64,000 bases of DNA, taken from positions 21,735-85,734 of the forward strand of contig UQCR01000014.1 of the NCBI GenBank assembly GCA_900539655.1, read 5' to 3'. Below are positions 16,674 to 25,536 of the stretch, in pieces. A model generated the notes under the pieces. That model did not search any database. It saw only the letters and a list, made by a program, of their open reading frames with translations, and was not told the origin of the DNA. Origin of the DNA: an uncultured Robinsoniella sp. GTDB lineage: Bacteria > Bacillota > Clostridia > Lachnospirales > Lachnospiraceae. The position numbers were made by a program, and so were the translations under genes. Numbering within the stretch: the stretch's first letter is position 1; the number at the start of each line of letters is the position of its first letter.

Positions 16674-17555
16674 CTACATGTTTGCATCTGGTCTGGCAAC
16701 TTTTGTTACAATCTTGGATACGATAACTCCTAAAATAACGATCAGGATTGCGATTGCAGAGCCATAACCATAATCATTTAACTCAAATGTGGTCTGATAC
16801 ATATAAGTTCCCATAAAGTGTGTCAGTCCGTAAGGTGCACCCTGACTGGCAATTACCCAGGGGAGGTCGAATACTTTCAAAGCTCCCGTTACTGCAAGGG
16901 TAATACAGGTACAGAACACACCCCTCAGCATTGGCATCGTGATATAAAATACCTGTTTTAATTTACTGCATCCGTCAATGGATGCTGCTTCATATACCTC
17001 TTCCGGTATATCACTGAGCCCTGTCAGCAGAATTACAAAATAGAATCCAACATATGACCAGAGTGTGGGAATACATACCATGATAAATGCAAGACTCTCA
17101 CCCAGCCACTTGACCTTGGCAAATCCCAATGCGGTTAGTATCTGATTGAGCATACCGGAATCATAGTTATAAAAAAGCTTAAACAGTAAACCAATTGCAG
17201 TTGCAGAAATAACAATAGGGAAAAAGTATACGGTTCTGAAAAACTGCTGTCCTTTTTTGATATTGCTCACCAGTACGGCTAATACAAATGCAATCCCCAC
17301 TTCAAAAATAACGGTTAGAAACATCATTTTTACGGAGTTTCCAAGCGCAACACGGATCATGGGATCAGAAAACAGTTTCTGGAAATTTTCAGCTCCCACA
17401 TACCGGAATGCACGGCCCGGCATAGCTACAGGAACAGACATATCATAGAGGGCATTTTTGATATTTTCTACAAAGGGTACGTACAGAAATATCACAAGGA
17501 ACAGAATTCCCGGAACTAAAAAGATGAGAAGCGGCCATTTTTTTCTATATAACAT
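16674..17555 (-). CDS. carbohydrate ABC transporter permease, MalF/CUT1 type
   Basis: A 293-residue inner-membrane subunit. AAAAGGAGG precedes the ATG at 17555. The first hydrophobic segment starts at residue 8, the EAA loop YEAASIDGCSKLKQVFYITMP is near residue 190, and the short C-terminus is KVARPDANM. It forms the pore with the MalG-type neighbour. Gene context (GH94 diacetylchitobiose phosphorylase upstream) suggests a beta-1,4-GlcNAc disaccharide as substrate; this is inference. Confidence 0.93.
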   Translation of the reverse strand: MLYRKKWPLLIFLVPGILFLVIFLYVPFVENIKNALYDMSVPVAMPGRAFRYVGAENFQKLFSDPMIRVALGNSVKMMFLTVIFEVGIAFVLAVLVSNIKKGQQFFRTVYFFPIVISATAIGLLFKLFYNYDSGMLNQILTALGFAKVKWLGESLAFIMVCIPTLWSYVGFYFVILLTGLSDIPEEVYEAASIDGCSKLKQVFYITMPMLRGVFCTCITLAVTGALKVFDLPWVIASQGAPYGLTHFMGTYMYQTTFELNDYGYGSAIAILIVILGVIVSKIVTKVARPDANM

Positions 17556-17606
17556 GGTGAATTACCTCCTTTTTAAAATCATACATTGAATTTTGGGTAT
17601 AAAGAA

Positions 17607-17638
17607 GCAGAGGGGGCGGTTTTGAAAACTCCCTCTGC
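17607..17638 (-). other. intercistronic hairpin between binding-protein and permease genes
   Basis: GCAGAGGG (17607-17614) pairs with CCCTCTGC (17631-17638), and the interior can extend with GTTTT/AAAAC. It occupies the same place in this operon as the 6600-6627 hairpin in the other CUT1 operon, so differential mRNA stability of the binding protein is the likely purpose. Confidence 0.55.
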
Positions 17639-17665
17639 TCATAAGGACAATATTTATTTATTCTA

Positions 17666-19120
17666 TTACTCTACGATTTCACCGTTTTTATAACGTGTAA
17701 TCATATCATTGATAATGTCTTCTGCCTTGACCATACCTGCTGCCATTCCGGAGATTTGGCTGGTAAGCGCTTTGTATGTGTTATATCTTGCATCAGTTGG
17801 CAGTACCAGGCCTTTTGCTGCCTGCGCATATTCAAGCCCGCTCTTTGCCAGGTTATCAGAAGGCATTTCATCTTCAGAGATTTCACAGGTTGGGATGCCT
17901 GCACCATTCCAGTATTTCATAAGTGAATCTTTACAGGTCTGAGCCATTACAAATTTTACTGCTGCATCTCTCTTGTCCGGGTCATCCCATGCTTTTCTTG
18001 TGATATAGAAGCCGGATGATAATCCGCTTACCATGTAACCAGCCACATCTTTTGCCTGATCAGGAACGCCAGGGAAAGGCACAACTACAACGTTTTCTTT
18101 ATCATCAATTCCATTCATTCTCCAGTTGCCGTCTAACTGCATTGCTGCCTTTTTACTGTTAAATAACTGCTCCGCGGAGGAGTTATCGATCGTATCGGTA
18201 TCTTCCGGGAAAGCACCCATTTCTTTCAATGTCTTAATTACTTCAATTCCTTTTATCCAGCTCTCAGGTGCCTTATCCGGCATGGAAACATATTCATCCT
18301 GTCCTGCTGTATACAGCATACAGAACTCAACCCAATAATGTGGTACTTCATTCAGTGAACATGCAATCGGGATGATATCTTTGCTCTTAAATGTTTCAAT
18401 TGCCTTTGTAAAGGAATCCCAATCTGTGGGAAGTTCTACGCCATTTTGTTCAAATACATCCTTGTTGCAGAAAAGTCCTTCCCAATATCCGGTTGTGGGA
18501 ACCGCTCTTTTCACGCCATCTGCATTTTTTACTTTTTCTAATGCATCCGGTAACGTATCACCGGCATATTCCGGGTACTCTTTTACAATCTCATCATAAG
18601 GTACTAATTTATCAGTGGAAATAATATCATTTGCTGTTGCATCTACGAAGAACTGTAAGACATCCGGTTCATTTCCCACGGAAAAGTCTGCTGCGATTCT
18701 GGACTTCCACTCTTCATTGGATACCTGGGAATCATCTTCCAGCGTTACATTTGGATGCTGTTCCATAAATGCTTTATTCACTGCCTGATACACGATGGCA
18801 TTGGGGTCTGTTCCTCCGAACATGGAAACAGTCTTGAGTGTTACATCTTTTCCCCCTGCAACTTCCTCTGCTGCCTTTTTCGATGTTGCGGTCTCTATCG
18901 CCGGTGCGCTTTCCGATGCTGCTTCGGTTTCTTCGCTGCCGCCTTCTGATGCTTCTTTGGTCTCTCCATCCGTTGCCGGAGCTTTTGTTTCCTCAGATGC
19001 TGCACTTGCTTCTGTTTTCTTTCCTTCTGTTGCTGCGCTTGTGGTGCTTCCACAACCTGCCATCATGGACATTGTCATCGCTGCCGTCATTGTTACTGCC
19101 AATACCTTTTTGAGTTTCAT
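17666..19120 (-). CDS. sugar ABC transporter substrate-binding lipoprotein (CUT1)
   Basis: This 484-residue lipoprotein has the signal MKLKKVLAVTMTAAMTMSMM and then lipobox MAGCGS. A long Ala/Glu/Ser/Thr-rich tether follows (about 25-90), then an SBP_bac_1-type fold with FCNKDVFEQNGVELPTDWD and AAMQLDGNWRMNG. GGGAGG precedes the ATG. The 169-nt gap after the kinase gene contains a TATAAT-like box with no good -35 box, which fits a regulated internal promoter. Beside GH94 and the phosphomutase it is a candidate N,N'-diacetylchitobiose binder; the ligand is inferred only. Confidence 0.92.
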   Translation of the reverse strand: MKLKKVLAVTMTAAMTMSMMAGCGSTTSAATEGKKTEASAASEETKAPATDGETKEASEGGSEETEAASESAPAIETATSKKAAEEVAGGKDVTLKTVSMFGGTDPNAIVYQAVNKAFMEQHPNVTLEDDSQVSNEEWKSRIAADFSVGNEPDVLQFFVDATANDIISTDKLVPYDEIVKEYPEYAGDTLPDALEKVKNADGVKRAVPTTGYWEGLFCNKDVFEQNGVELPTDWDSFTKAIETFKSKDIIPIACSLNEVPHYWVEFCMLYTAGQDEYVSMPDKAPESWIKGIEVIKTLKEMGAFPEDTDTIDNSSAEQLFNSKKAAMQLDGNWRMNGIDDKENVVVVPFPGVPDQAKDVAGYMVSGLSSGFYITRKAWDDPDKRDAAVKFVMAQTCKDSLMKYWNGAGIPTCEISEDEMPSDNLAKSGLEYAQAAKGLVLPTDARYNTYKALTSQISGMAAGMVKAEDIINDMITRYKNGEIVE

Positions 19121-19289
19121 ACTTTATTTCCTCCCTGTGAGTTTTTTAGTTCTATGAGTATTTCTCTCATTTCTTATAATCCTATTATACTTGCAATGAC
19201 CTCAAAAAGCATTAGACCTACTTGACATTATTTGTTCATTCTTGCCCTCTTCACAAGAATAATCAAATCCAGTGACAAAACCACCCGTT

Positions 19290-21146
19290 TTATTCCCCAA
19301 TTTTCCCGGTACTCTGCAATTCTTTTTGTGCCTTTTGCCTATTAATTTCTTCCTCCTTGTCCAATTCTTTCTCATAGGGCAGCGTTATCACGGACTCCGT
19401 TTTTCCATCATCGGACGGTGCAATACAAAGTCCATACTGTTCCCCATAGATCAGTTTGATCCGTTCATTTACGTTACGGATACCAAGTGAAGTATGCTGA
19501 CCGGGCTCAGCCTTAATGCTTCCGGGACTTCCTGAGAGGATCCCGTTGATTTTCTCCATATCCTCCCCGGTCATTGGCTTGCCGGAATTGAGCACCTTTA
19601 CATAGATCTTTGTTTCATCGTGGTATATCTGTATTTCTATCACTCCGTTTTTTACCTGCTCAATCCCGTGCACTACCGCGTTCTCCAGAATCGGCTGCAG
19701 AATAAGCCTCGGTACTTTTACCTGCAGCAGACTGTCATCTACATTCCATTCCACTTTCAGACGCTTTCCAAACCTCATGGATATAATGTAGAAGTAAGCA
19801 TCCGCACAATGCAGTTCTTCTGCAAGGTTAATCAGGCGGCTTCCTGCCCTGTCCATCCGGTAATCCAGAACCGTACTCAGGGACTCTATCATCTTACTGA
19901 TTGTGGTATCTCCGGACATTCGCGCCTGCCAATTCATCATTTCTAAAGTATTATTCAGAAAATGGGGATTAATCTGTGCCTGGAGTGCCATAATTTTCGC
20001 ATCTCTTCGTGCCAGTTTTTCGTCATAAGCGTAATCAAACAGATATTTGACCTGTTTGGACATCCGGTTAAAAGAATCCATCAGGTAAGAAAATTCTGCA
20101 TTTGGCATATTTTCTCCCTCCACAACGGTTCCAAGCTGTCCCTCTTCAATGGCTTCGGACGCACGGATCATCCGTCTGACCGGAATACTTACCTGCTTAT
20201 TTAAAAATTTCACCCCATACATCAGAACCGGAATTAGTATTAGTATAATACATGCAATAATTTTATACAGATTATAAAGAGATTCATAAAACAATGCCTT
20301 ACTTACCAGGAAGGCAACACCTACATTATAATCCCTGCATTTTTTTTCTTTCAGATAGCCTTTGTAGCTGTTGCTCAAATCCATCTGGATTGTTTCATCT
20401 TTATTTTTATCATATTTCTGGAACAATGCCGGAAAATACTTAAAGGAAGCTTCTTCATCCTGATTCCCCACCATTACGAATTCTTCACCGTCATTAAAGC
20501 AGATTGCCGCATTGACGCTTAAGTCCATCTGAATGTTCCGAAACAACTGATCCTGGTTCAATTCTACGATCAACGTTCCAAACTTCATATACTTGGTAAC
20601 CGTATACATATTCCGTACAATATATATCCGCCCATCCACCACACGCAGAACAGCATCGGAAGAATGGCCTTCAATCAGGTCTTTCATTTTCCCATGGATC
20701 TGTTCCATGTAACTCAAATAGGAAAATTCATTGTTTGCTGAATAGCATAACGGCTCATCGTCCCCTTCCAGGTAGAAGGTAAACATACTGAATTTTTTGT
20801 CTATGTAAAACTTGCTTTTCAATTCATTATTAATATCCTGGTAAAATTGGTTCTTATTGGTCTCGCCTTTCCGGTATTTTCTCCAGGCTTTTTCACACAC
20901 GCCTTCGTAGGATGGTTTTTTTGATGCTGTAATTGCCTCATCTACTCTTTGGGACAGGGTAGATGTTACATTTTCTATTCCCAGATTCAACATCATCTCC
21001 GATTTTTCTAAAATTTCATTCCGATATGTAAAAACCATAAATAAAAATAATACCAGCAGCGGAATTACCCAGCAAAGCATAATGAAAAAAAGCATCCGCG
21101 ATTTCAAAGACCTGGGCTTTTGCGTATTCTGAGACTGATTATCCAT
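19290..21146 (-). CDS. sensor histidine kinase, YesM-like
   Basis: A 618-residue membrane kinase. Transmembrane segments lie near residues 17-38 and 290-312, with an extracellular sensor of about 250 residues between them. A HAMP region follows, then LQAQINPHFLNNTLEMM with the phospho-acceptor His, the N box PILENAVVHGI, a divergent second box (KVLNSGKPM), and the G box HTSLGIRNVNERI. GGGAGG lies 9 nt before the ATG. Its gene lies upstream of the binding protein, and the partner regulator is the last gene of the group (15694-14945), so kinase and regulator bracket the transporter. It follows the phosphomutase gene after a strong terminator. Confidence 0.93.
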   Translation of the reverse strand: MDNQSQNTQKPRSLKSRMLFFIMLCWVIPLLVLFLFMVFTYRNEILEKSEMMLNLGIENVTSTLSQRVDEAITASKKPSYEGVCEKAWRKYRKGETNKNQFYQDINNELKSKFYIDKKFSMFTFYLEGDDEPLCYSANNEFSYLSYMEQIHGKMKDLIEGHSSDAVLRVVDGRIYIVRNMYTVTKYMKFGTLIVELNQDQLFRNIQMDLSVNAAICFNDGEEFVMVGNQDEEASFKYFPALFQKYDKNKDETIQMDLSNSYKGYLKEKKCRDYNVGVAFLVSKALFYESLYNLYKIIACIILILIPVLMYGVKFLNKQVSIPVRRMIRASEAIEEGQLGTVVEGENMPNAEFSYLMDSFNRMSKQVKYLFDYAYDEKLARRDAKIMALQAQINPHFLNNTLEMMNWQARMSGDTTISKMIESLSTVLDYRMDRAGSRLINLAEELHCADAYFYIISMRFGKRLKVEWNVDDSLLQVKVPRLILQPILENAVVHGIEQVKNGVIEIQIYHDETKIYVKVLNSGKPMTGEDMEKINGILSGSPGSIKAEPGQHTSLGIRNVNERIKLIYGEQYGLCIAPSDDGKTESVITLPYEKELDKEEEINRQKAQKELQSTGKIGE

Positions 21147-21233
21147 AAACCTGAACCTCCCTCTTCCTTGGGTTTATTGTAACATAGTACCCTAGTATAA
21201 GCCACTCTAAATAACCTTATGTTACACTTGCTT

Positions 21234-21313
21234 AAATTTCCATCTGCTGCGTTGTTGTCAATCGACGTAGCTGCTGCTACGCCTCATACCTCCGCCTTGT
21301 AGATTAAAAATTT
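21234..21313. repeat. palindromic intergenic repeat with ACGTAG/CTACGC core (copy D)
   Basis: About 80 bp bounded by AAATTT on both sides forms an imperfect hairpin: CATCTGCTGCG against CGCCTTGTAGAT, with a central ACGTAGC-N2-GCTACGC dyad. The same central dyad occurs inside the element at 32749-32910. From memory, similar TCAATCGACGTAGC-type palindromes are common between Lachnospiraceae genes. Confidence 0.55.
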
Positions 21314-21332
21314 ATGGGTTTTTTACCAAAAG

Positions 21333-21371
21333 AGAGCAGATACAGTACGAAGGACGTACTGCGTCTGCTCT
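21333..21371 (-). terminator. terminator after the phosphohexose mutase gene
   Basis: AGAGCAGA-TA-CAGTACG (21333-21349) pairs with CGTACTG-CG-TCTGCTCT (21355-21371) around a 5-nt loop. On the minus strand CTTTTGG follows. The stem is very stable and the T-run is short. Confidence 0.7.
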
Positions 21372-21422
21372 GTTCAATTTCATTCAAAACATGCCCCCTG
21401 CCGGCATAAATTGACCGTACAA

Positions 21423-22865
21423 TCAGATCGGTTCACAGGTTATTCCCAGAAATTCTTCGAATAGCCCACAAAGTTCAGATGCTTCATTTGGCTTTGGCAT
21501 TTCGCAGAAGATCCGAAGAAGCGGCTCCGTGCCGGAGAATCTGGCGCTGATCCATCCTCCATTTTTGAAATAGATCTTACATCCGTCCAGATAGGACACC
21601 TTCTCTGCTTCTGTTTCAATCTCTGGCAGAAGCTTCTGTATCATAAGTATGTTATGGATTTCTTCTTTTTTCTCCTGACTGAATTTATAAGCCCGCTCTT
21701 CCATATGCAGGAATCCATACTCAAGTTCAATATCCTGAGCAATCCGGGATATCTTTTTGCCTGTTACTGCGATCATCTCAATCAGGAGTGCCGCTGCGTA
21801 GATCCCGTCTTTTCCATTGATATGCCCGCGTACTGTCAAGCCCCCGGAAGATTCCCCGCCGATTACGGCATTTGTCTCCTGCATTTTCGCAGATACATGT
21901 TTGAATCCTACCGGAACTTCATAACATTTTTCACCGAAACTCTCCGCTACCCGGTCCAGCCTGTGGGTGGTGGAAATATTTCTCACTACCGCCCCGTGCC
22001 ACCCCTTATATTTCACCAGATAGTAATACAGCAGTACCAGTATGTCATTTGGATGGAGAAATCTACCGGTATCATCAATTACACCGATACGGTCGGCATC
22101 TCCGTCTGTTGCTATTCCAATGTCGCATCCTCTGTCCAATACATAGTTCTGAAGGGAACGCAGGGTATTTGCATTTGGAGCAGGCAGCTTCCCTCCAAAC
22201 AGGGTATCATGACGTTCATGAATAACTTCCAGTTCACAGCGTGCAATAGACAGCAGGGTTTTGACAGATGTCTGGCTTACACCGTACATAGGATCCAGCG
22301 CTACCCTAAGCCCCCGTTCTTTGATCGCTTCCATATCTATGGCAGCTATGATATTATCCAGGTATTCATTTAATGGATTGAACTCTGTTACCAGCCCTTT
22401 TTCCTTCGCATCTTCATATTCTATAATTTCAATGGGATTGCCCCTCTTACAGCACTCTTCCACTTCAGCTATATAATCCTCTATATTGCCGGTCTGCTCT
22501 TCATCCGCATCCCTGCCCCCCTGGGTGAACACCTTAATTCCGTTATAGATAGCAGGGTTGTGGCTTGCCGTCACCATCATGCCATAATGAAGCCCATGAC
22601 TCATAACATAATACATAATCAACGGAGTCGGTGAAGAACGGTTGATAAAATACGTATGGATTCCTTCTCTGGCAAAAACCTCACATGCCCACATAACTGC
22701 TTCCTTCGATAAGAATCTCCGGTCATAGCCGATCACCATACCATCTTCTTCCACTCCTTCTGCTTTCATTTTAAGCGCCATTGCCATGGATAGCTTCTGT
22801 ATGTTTTCCCTTGTAAATTCATCTCCGATTACGGCTCTCCAGCCGCCTGTTCCAAAATGTACCAT
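21423..22865 (-). CDS. phosphohexose mutase (phosphoglucomutase/phosphomannomutase family)
   Basis: This 480-residue cytosolic alpha-D-phosphohexomutase has all four family domains: the catalytic phospho-Ser loop TASHNPAIYNGIK, the metal-binding loop DGDADRIG, the sugar-binding loop GGESSGG followed by HINGKDG, and the C-terminal phosphate-binding RFSGTEPLLR. It moves phosphate between C1 and C6 of a hexose or N-acetylhexosamine. It starts 21 nt after the GH94 phosphorylase gene on the same strand. That enzyme releases GlcNAc 1-phosphate, so conversion of GlcNAc-1-P to GlcNAc-6-P is the likely job. The family's sugar specificity cannot be read reliably from sequence. The site before the ATG is weak (AAGG, with long spacing), suggesting coupling to the upstream gene. 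Confidence 0.9.
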   Translation of the reverse strand: MVHFGTGGWRAVIGDEFTRENIQKLSMAMALKMKAEGVEEDGMVIGYDRRFLSKEAVMWACEVFAREGIHTYFINRSSPTPLIMYYVMSHGLHYGMMVTASHNPAIYNGIKVFTQGGRDADEEQTGNIEDYIAEVEECCKRGNPIEIIEYEDAKEKGLVTEFNPLNEYLDNIIAAIDMEAIKERGLRVALDPMYGVSQTSVKTLLSIARCELEVIHERHDTLFGGKLPAPNANTLRSLQNYVLDRGCDIGIATDGDADRIGVIDDTGRFLHPNDILVLLYYYLVKYKGWHGAVVRNISTTHRLDRVAESFGEKCYEVPVGFKHVSAKMQETNAVIGGESSGGLTVRGHINGKDGIYAAALLIEMIAVTGKKISRIAQDIELEYGFLHMEERAYKFSQEKKEEIHNILMIQKLLPEIETEAEKVSYLDGCKIYFKNGGWISARFSGTEPLLRIFCEMPKPNEASELCGLFEEFLGITCEPI

Positions 22866-22886
22866 AATCTATTCGCCTACCTTCTT

Positions 22887-25280
22887 TTATCTTCCCATAA
22901 TGACAGTTACTTCATGCCTGCTTCCGGCATCACATACCGGTATCTCATCTGCTTCCACTCCATCCAGATACATTTTACGTACGCCTTTCATGACACTGTC
23001 CGGATTTCGAACTGTAATCTCATACATTGCCCCCCTAAACTCCCTGCTCACCTTAAATTCTTTCCAGTCAGAAGGTACACAGGGATCTATCTGCAGATGG
23101 TCAAATTCCGGTTTAATGCCCAGCATATACCTGGTTGCCGAAAAATAAGCCCAGCCGCCTGTTCCCGTCATAAACGGATGCCTTGCCCTGCCAAATGCCT
23201 TGTGATCCCTTCCTACAATGAACTGGCAGTAGGAATACGGTTCTGACTCCCGTATCTCGATCTGGTCATTTTGGTTGTATGGGCATAATGCATCATAGAA
23301 TTTCATCGCACGGTCCCCCCTGCCCAATACACACTCAGCAGCCCATGCCCAGGGGTTTGGATGGCTGAATACCGAACTGTTTTCTTTTAACCCCGGATAA
23401 ACTCTGGTCACAAAGCCAATATCATCATCCGGCTGGGTATAAGATGGTCCGTTTAGCAAAATGCCATATGGCGTATACAGATACCGGTCAACGCTGTCCA
23501 TTGCCTTTTTGCCTTTTTCTTCAGATGCCGCACCGGATAAAACTGCCCAGGCATTGGATTCCAGGTGGATCTTCCCTTCCTTGTCATTCATGGTACCTAT
23601 TTTCCTGCCGTTTTTCGTCACGCCCCGGATAAACCATTCCTCATCCCAAAGCCTGGTATCACAAACCTCTTTTACCTTTTCAGCCATCTTCTCATATTTT
23701 TCCACATCTGCCCTGCGTTTTAGATATCTTGCTGCTTCCAGGAAATTCTGAATAGCCCAATAATGCAGGAAGGAAACCATGGCACTTTCACCGCCGCCCA
23801 GGTTAAGACAATCATTCCAGTCGGCACGCAGTCCTTTGCAGATACCGCTTTCCCCTACCTGATCTGCCGAAAAATCCAGAATTTTCATCATGTGCTCATA
23901 TACGGTTCCTTCTCCGCCATCGGCATAGGAGAAGACCTGATCCAAAAATGTAAGCTCACCCGTTTCCTTTACGTATTCCACAATGGCACTTACCAGCCAC
24001 AGGGCATCGTCAGAACAGGTATCTTCCAGTCCGTGAATCATATCCTGTGCATTTGGCGCAGGCACAACAGTAGGAGACTTAAAAGGCTTAACTTCCGTAT
24101 CCGGATCGAACCATTCCGGCTGGAATAAATGAAGTCCATATCCTTTTGAAACCAAGCCGCGGAGCAATTCCACCAGTCTCTGCCGGCACTTTTCCGGATT
24201 GGAGTGAGGAATTGTCATAGCATCCTGGGCTGTATCCCGGTAACCGAGCCCGGTTCTTCCGCCTACTTCTATAAACGATGCAAATCTGGAAAACATTACG
24301 TTAATCTCAGCCTGATATAGAGTCCAGGTGTTAATTAAAGTATTCATTCCTTCATTCGGAGTCTGAATCTGAAGTTTCTCCAGTTTCTTTTTCCAGAAAG
24401 TCCCAAGACTGTCATATACCTTCTCCATCGCATCCGGTCTGCTGTATTTTTCCCGGACAACGGCTCCGGTTTCCCGTCCGCCCTCTCCAAGCATATATAT
24501 AATCCTGACTTCTTCCCCCGGCTGCAGCACAATTTTTTTCTGAAATGCACCGCAGTGGTTATTGCCATTTTCAGAGCCGCCTTCCAGATACCCCCGTTCC
24601 ACCCCAATAGGATTATCTTCCGTCCGGTATTTACCGATAAACTGATCTCTCAATGTCTCAAAACTATCCTGATCGGCACTGGATGTAAAATACTGGTATC
24701 CAAACTCTTCATAAAACAGGTCATGTTCAATAATACCGTCCTCACAGGATGACCCTGCCGCATACATGCTCATCTGAAAGTTCTGGTTATCCATATTAAT
24801 ATGGTGGAAGGAAAATTCACAGTAGGAGAACACGCTTAGTTCCCTCACCCGGTCACTCTGGTTCTGTACCTTTACATCCCATAACTCTACCGCATCCCCA
24901 ATTGGTATTACCAGCGTCTGAGAAGCTTGGATCCCCTTATAACTGCATTCATATACTGAATAAGACAATCCGTGGCGGCAGGTATATTTTGCCTCGTCCA
25001 AAGACTTTCCTACCGGCTGCCAGGAAATGCTCCAGTAATCCTCTGACTCATTATCCCTGAGATAAACATAATGCCCCGGGCGGTCCATAGGTACGGCATT
25101 AGCCCGGAACCTGGTAATGCGGTGGTATTCCGGAGATTTATAAAATAAATATCCGCCTGCCGTATGATTCACAACTCCGCACATATCCTCAACCCCAATA
25201 TAATTTGTCCAGGAAGCAGAAAGATCCACACGTTCAATTACATACTCTCTATTCTCATTGTCAAAGTATCCATACCTCAT
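22887..25280 (-). CDS. chbP: N,N'-diacetylchitobiose phosphorylase (GH94)
   Basis: With the ATG at 25280 (GGAGGAGG 6 nt upstream) this is 797 residues, close to the about 800 residues of the Vibrio enzymes. It matches the remembered Vibrio chitobiose phosphorylase almost end to end: MRYGYFDNENREYVI at the start, ARPGHYVYLRD-like and ISWQPVGKSLDEA blocks, SRFASFIEVGGRTGLGYRDT, KGLRADWNDCLNLGGGES and FSHPNPWAWAAE. The Asp in ADWND is the general acid of the family. The enzyme splits GlcNAc-beta-1,4-GlcNAc with phosphate into GlcNAc-1-P and GlcNAc in the cytoplasm. It heads a two-gene unit with the phosphohexose mutase. GH94 also holds cellobiose phosphorylases, but the close match favours diacetylchitobiose. 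Confidence 0.9.
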   Translation of the reverse strand: MRYGYFDNENREYVIERVDLSASWTNYIGVEDMCGVVNHTAGGYLFYKSPEYHRITRFRANAVPMDRPGHYVYLRDNESEDYWSISWQPVGKSLDEAKYTCRHGLSYSVYECSYKGIQASQTLVIPIGDAVELWDVKVQNQSDRVRELSVFSYCEFSFHHINMDNQNFQMSMYAAGSSCEDGIIEHDLFYEEFGYQYFTSSADQDSFETLRDQFIGKYRTEDNPIGVERGYLEGGSENGNNHCGAFQKKIVLQPGEEVRIIYMLGEGGRETGAVVREKYSRPDAMEKVYDSLGTFWKKKLEKLQIQTPNEGMNTLINTWTLYQAEINVMFSRFASFIEVGGRTGLGYRDTAQDAMTIPHSNPEKCRQRLVELLRGLVSKGYGLHLFQPEWFDPDTEVKPFKSPTVVPAPNAQDMIHGLEDTCSDDALWLVSAIVEYVKETGELTFLDQVFSYADGGEGTVYEHMMKILDFSADQVGESGICKGLRADWNDCLNLGGGESAMVSFLHYWAIQNFLEAARYLKRRADVEKYEKMAEKVKEVCDTRLWDEEWFIRGVTKNGRKIGTMNDKEGKIHLESNAWAVLSGAASEEKGKKAMDSVDRYLYTPYGILLNGPSYTQPDDDIGFVTRVYPGLKENSSVFSHPNPWAWAAECVLGRGDRAMKFYDALCPYNQNDQIEIRESEPYSYCQFIVGRDHKAFGRARHPFMTGTGGWAYFSATRYMLGIKPEFDHLQIDPCVPSDWKEFKVSREFRGAMYEITVRNPDSVMKGVRKMYLDGVEADEIPVCDAGSRHEVTVIMGR

Positions 25281-25314
25281 AAACAACCTCCTCCAAAGCT
25301 TTTACTTTATCCTT

Positions 25315-25343
25315 ATTATAAGCTCTCCTGCTTAAGGTAGGAA
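25315..25343 (-). promoter_or_regulatory. candidate promoter of the phosphorylase-mutase unit
   Basis: On the minus strand a perfect TATAAT (25320-25315) lies 35 nt before the start codon. The -35 position, 17 nt further up, reads TTCCTA, a weak match, so activation by a regulator is possible. Confidence 0.45.
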
Positions 25344-25401
25344 TTGCCAGTCATGCGAATATTTGTTTAAAGTTGTGCTTTTCATAAAATACCACAAAAA
25401 A

Positions 25402-25438
25402 CGCCCACAGAGGGAATTTTTTATTCCCGCTGTGAGCG
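25402..25438 (-). terminator. Rho-independent terminator of the glyS operon
   Basis: CGCTCACAGCGGGAAT pairs with ATTCCCTCTGTGGGCG on the minus strand around a 5-nt loop, followed directly by TTTTTTGT. This is the best-formed terminator in the window. It lies about 100 nt after the glyS stop, beyond the small inverted-repeat element. Confidence 0.92.
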
Positions 25439-25457
25439 CAATTCAATCAATACATTA

Positions 25458-25536
25458 TAGAGCGTGTTTGAAAATTCATTCCTGCCATCTGCACGCTCCA
25501 GTGTGTCAGTAAATTTCTGACACATTCCGAAGCCTA
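25458..25536 (-). mobile_element. copy B of the TA-flanked element
   Basis: About 75 bp (25460-25534) flanked by TA. The left end GAGCGTGTTTGAAAATTC followed by ATTCCTGCCATCTGCACGC is nearly identical to the corresponding part of copy C (32760-32790). The other end carries TGTGTCAG-N7-CTGACACA (25502-25524). The last base plus the flanking TA form the glyS TAG stop codon. The outer 10 bp at this end have diverged. Confidence 0.55.

Noticed and set aside
21601..22373. Long plus-strand frame opposite the phosphohexose mutase
   Set aside because: It is a shadow of the mutase gene, with no ribosome binding site and no recognisable domain.
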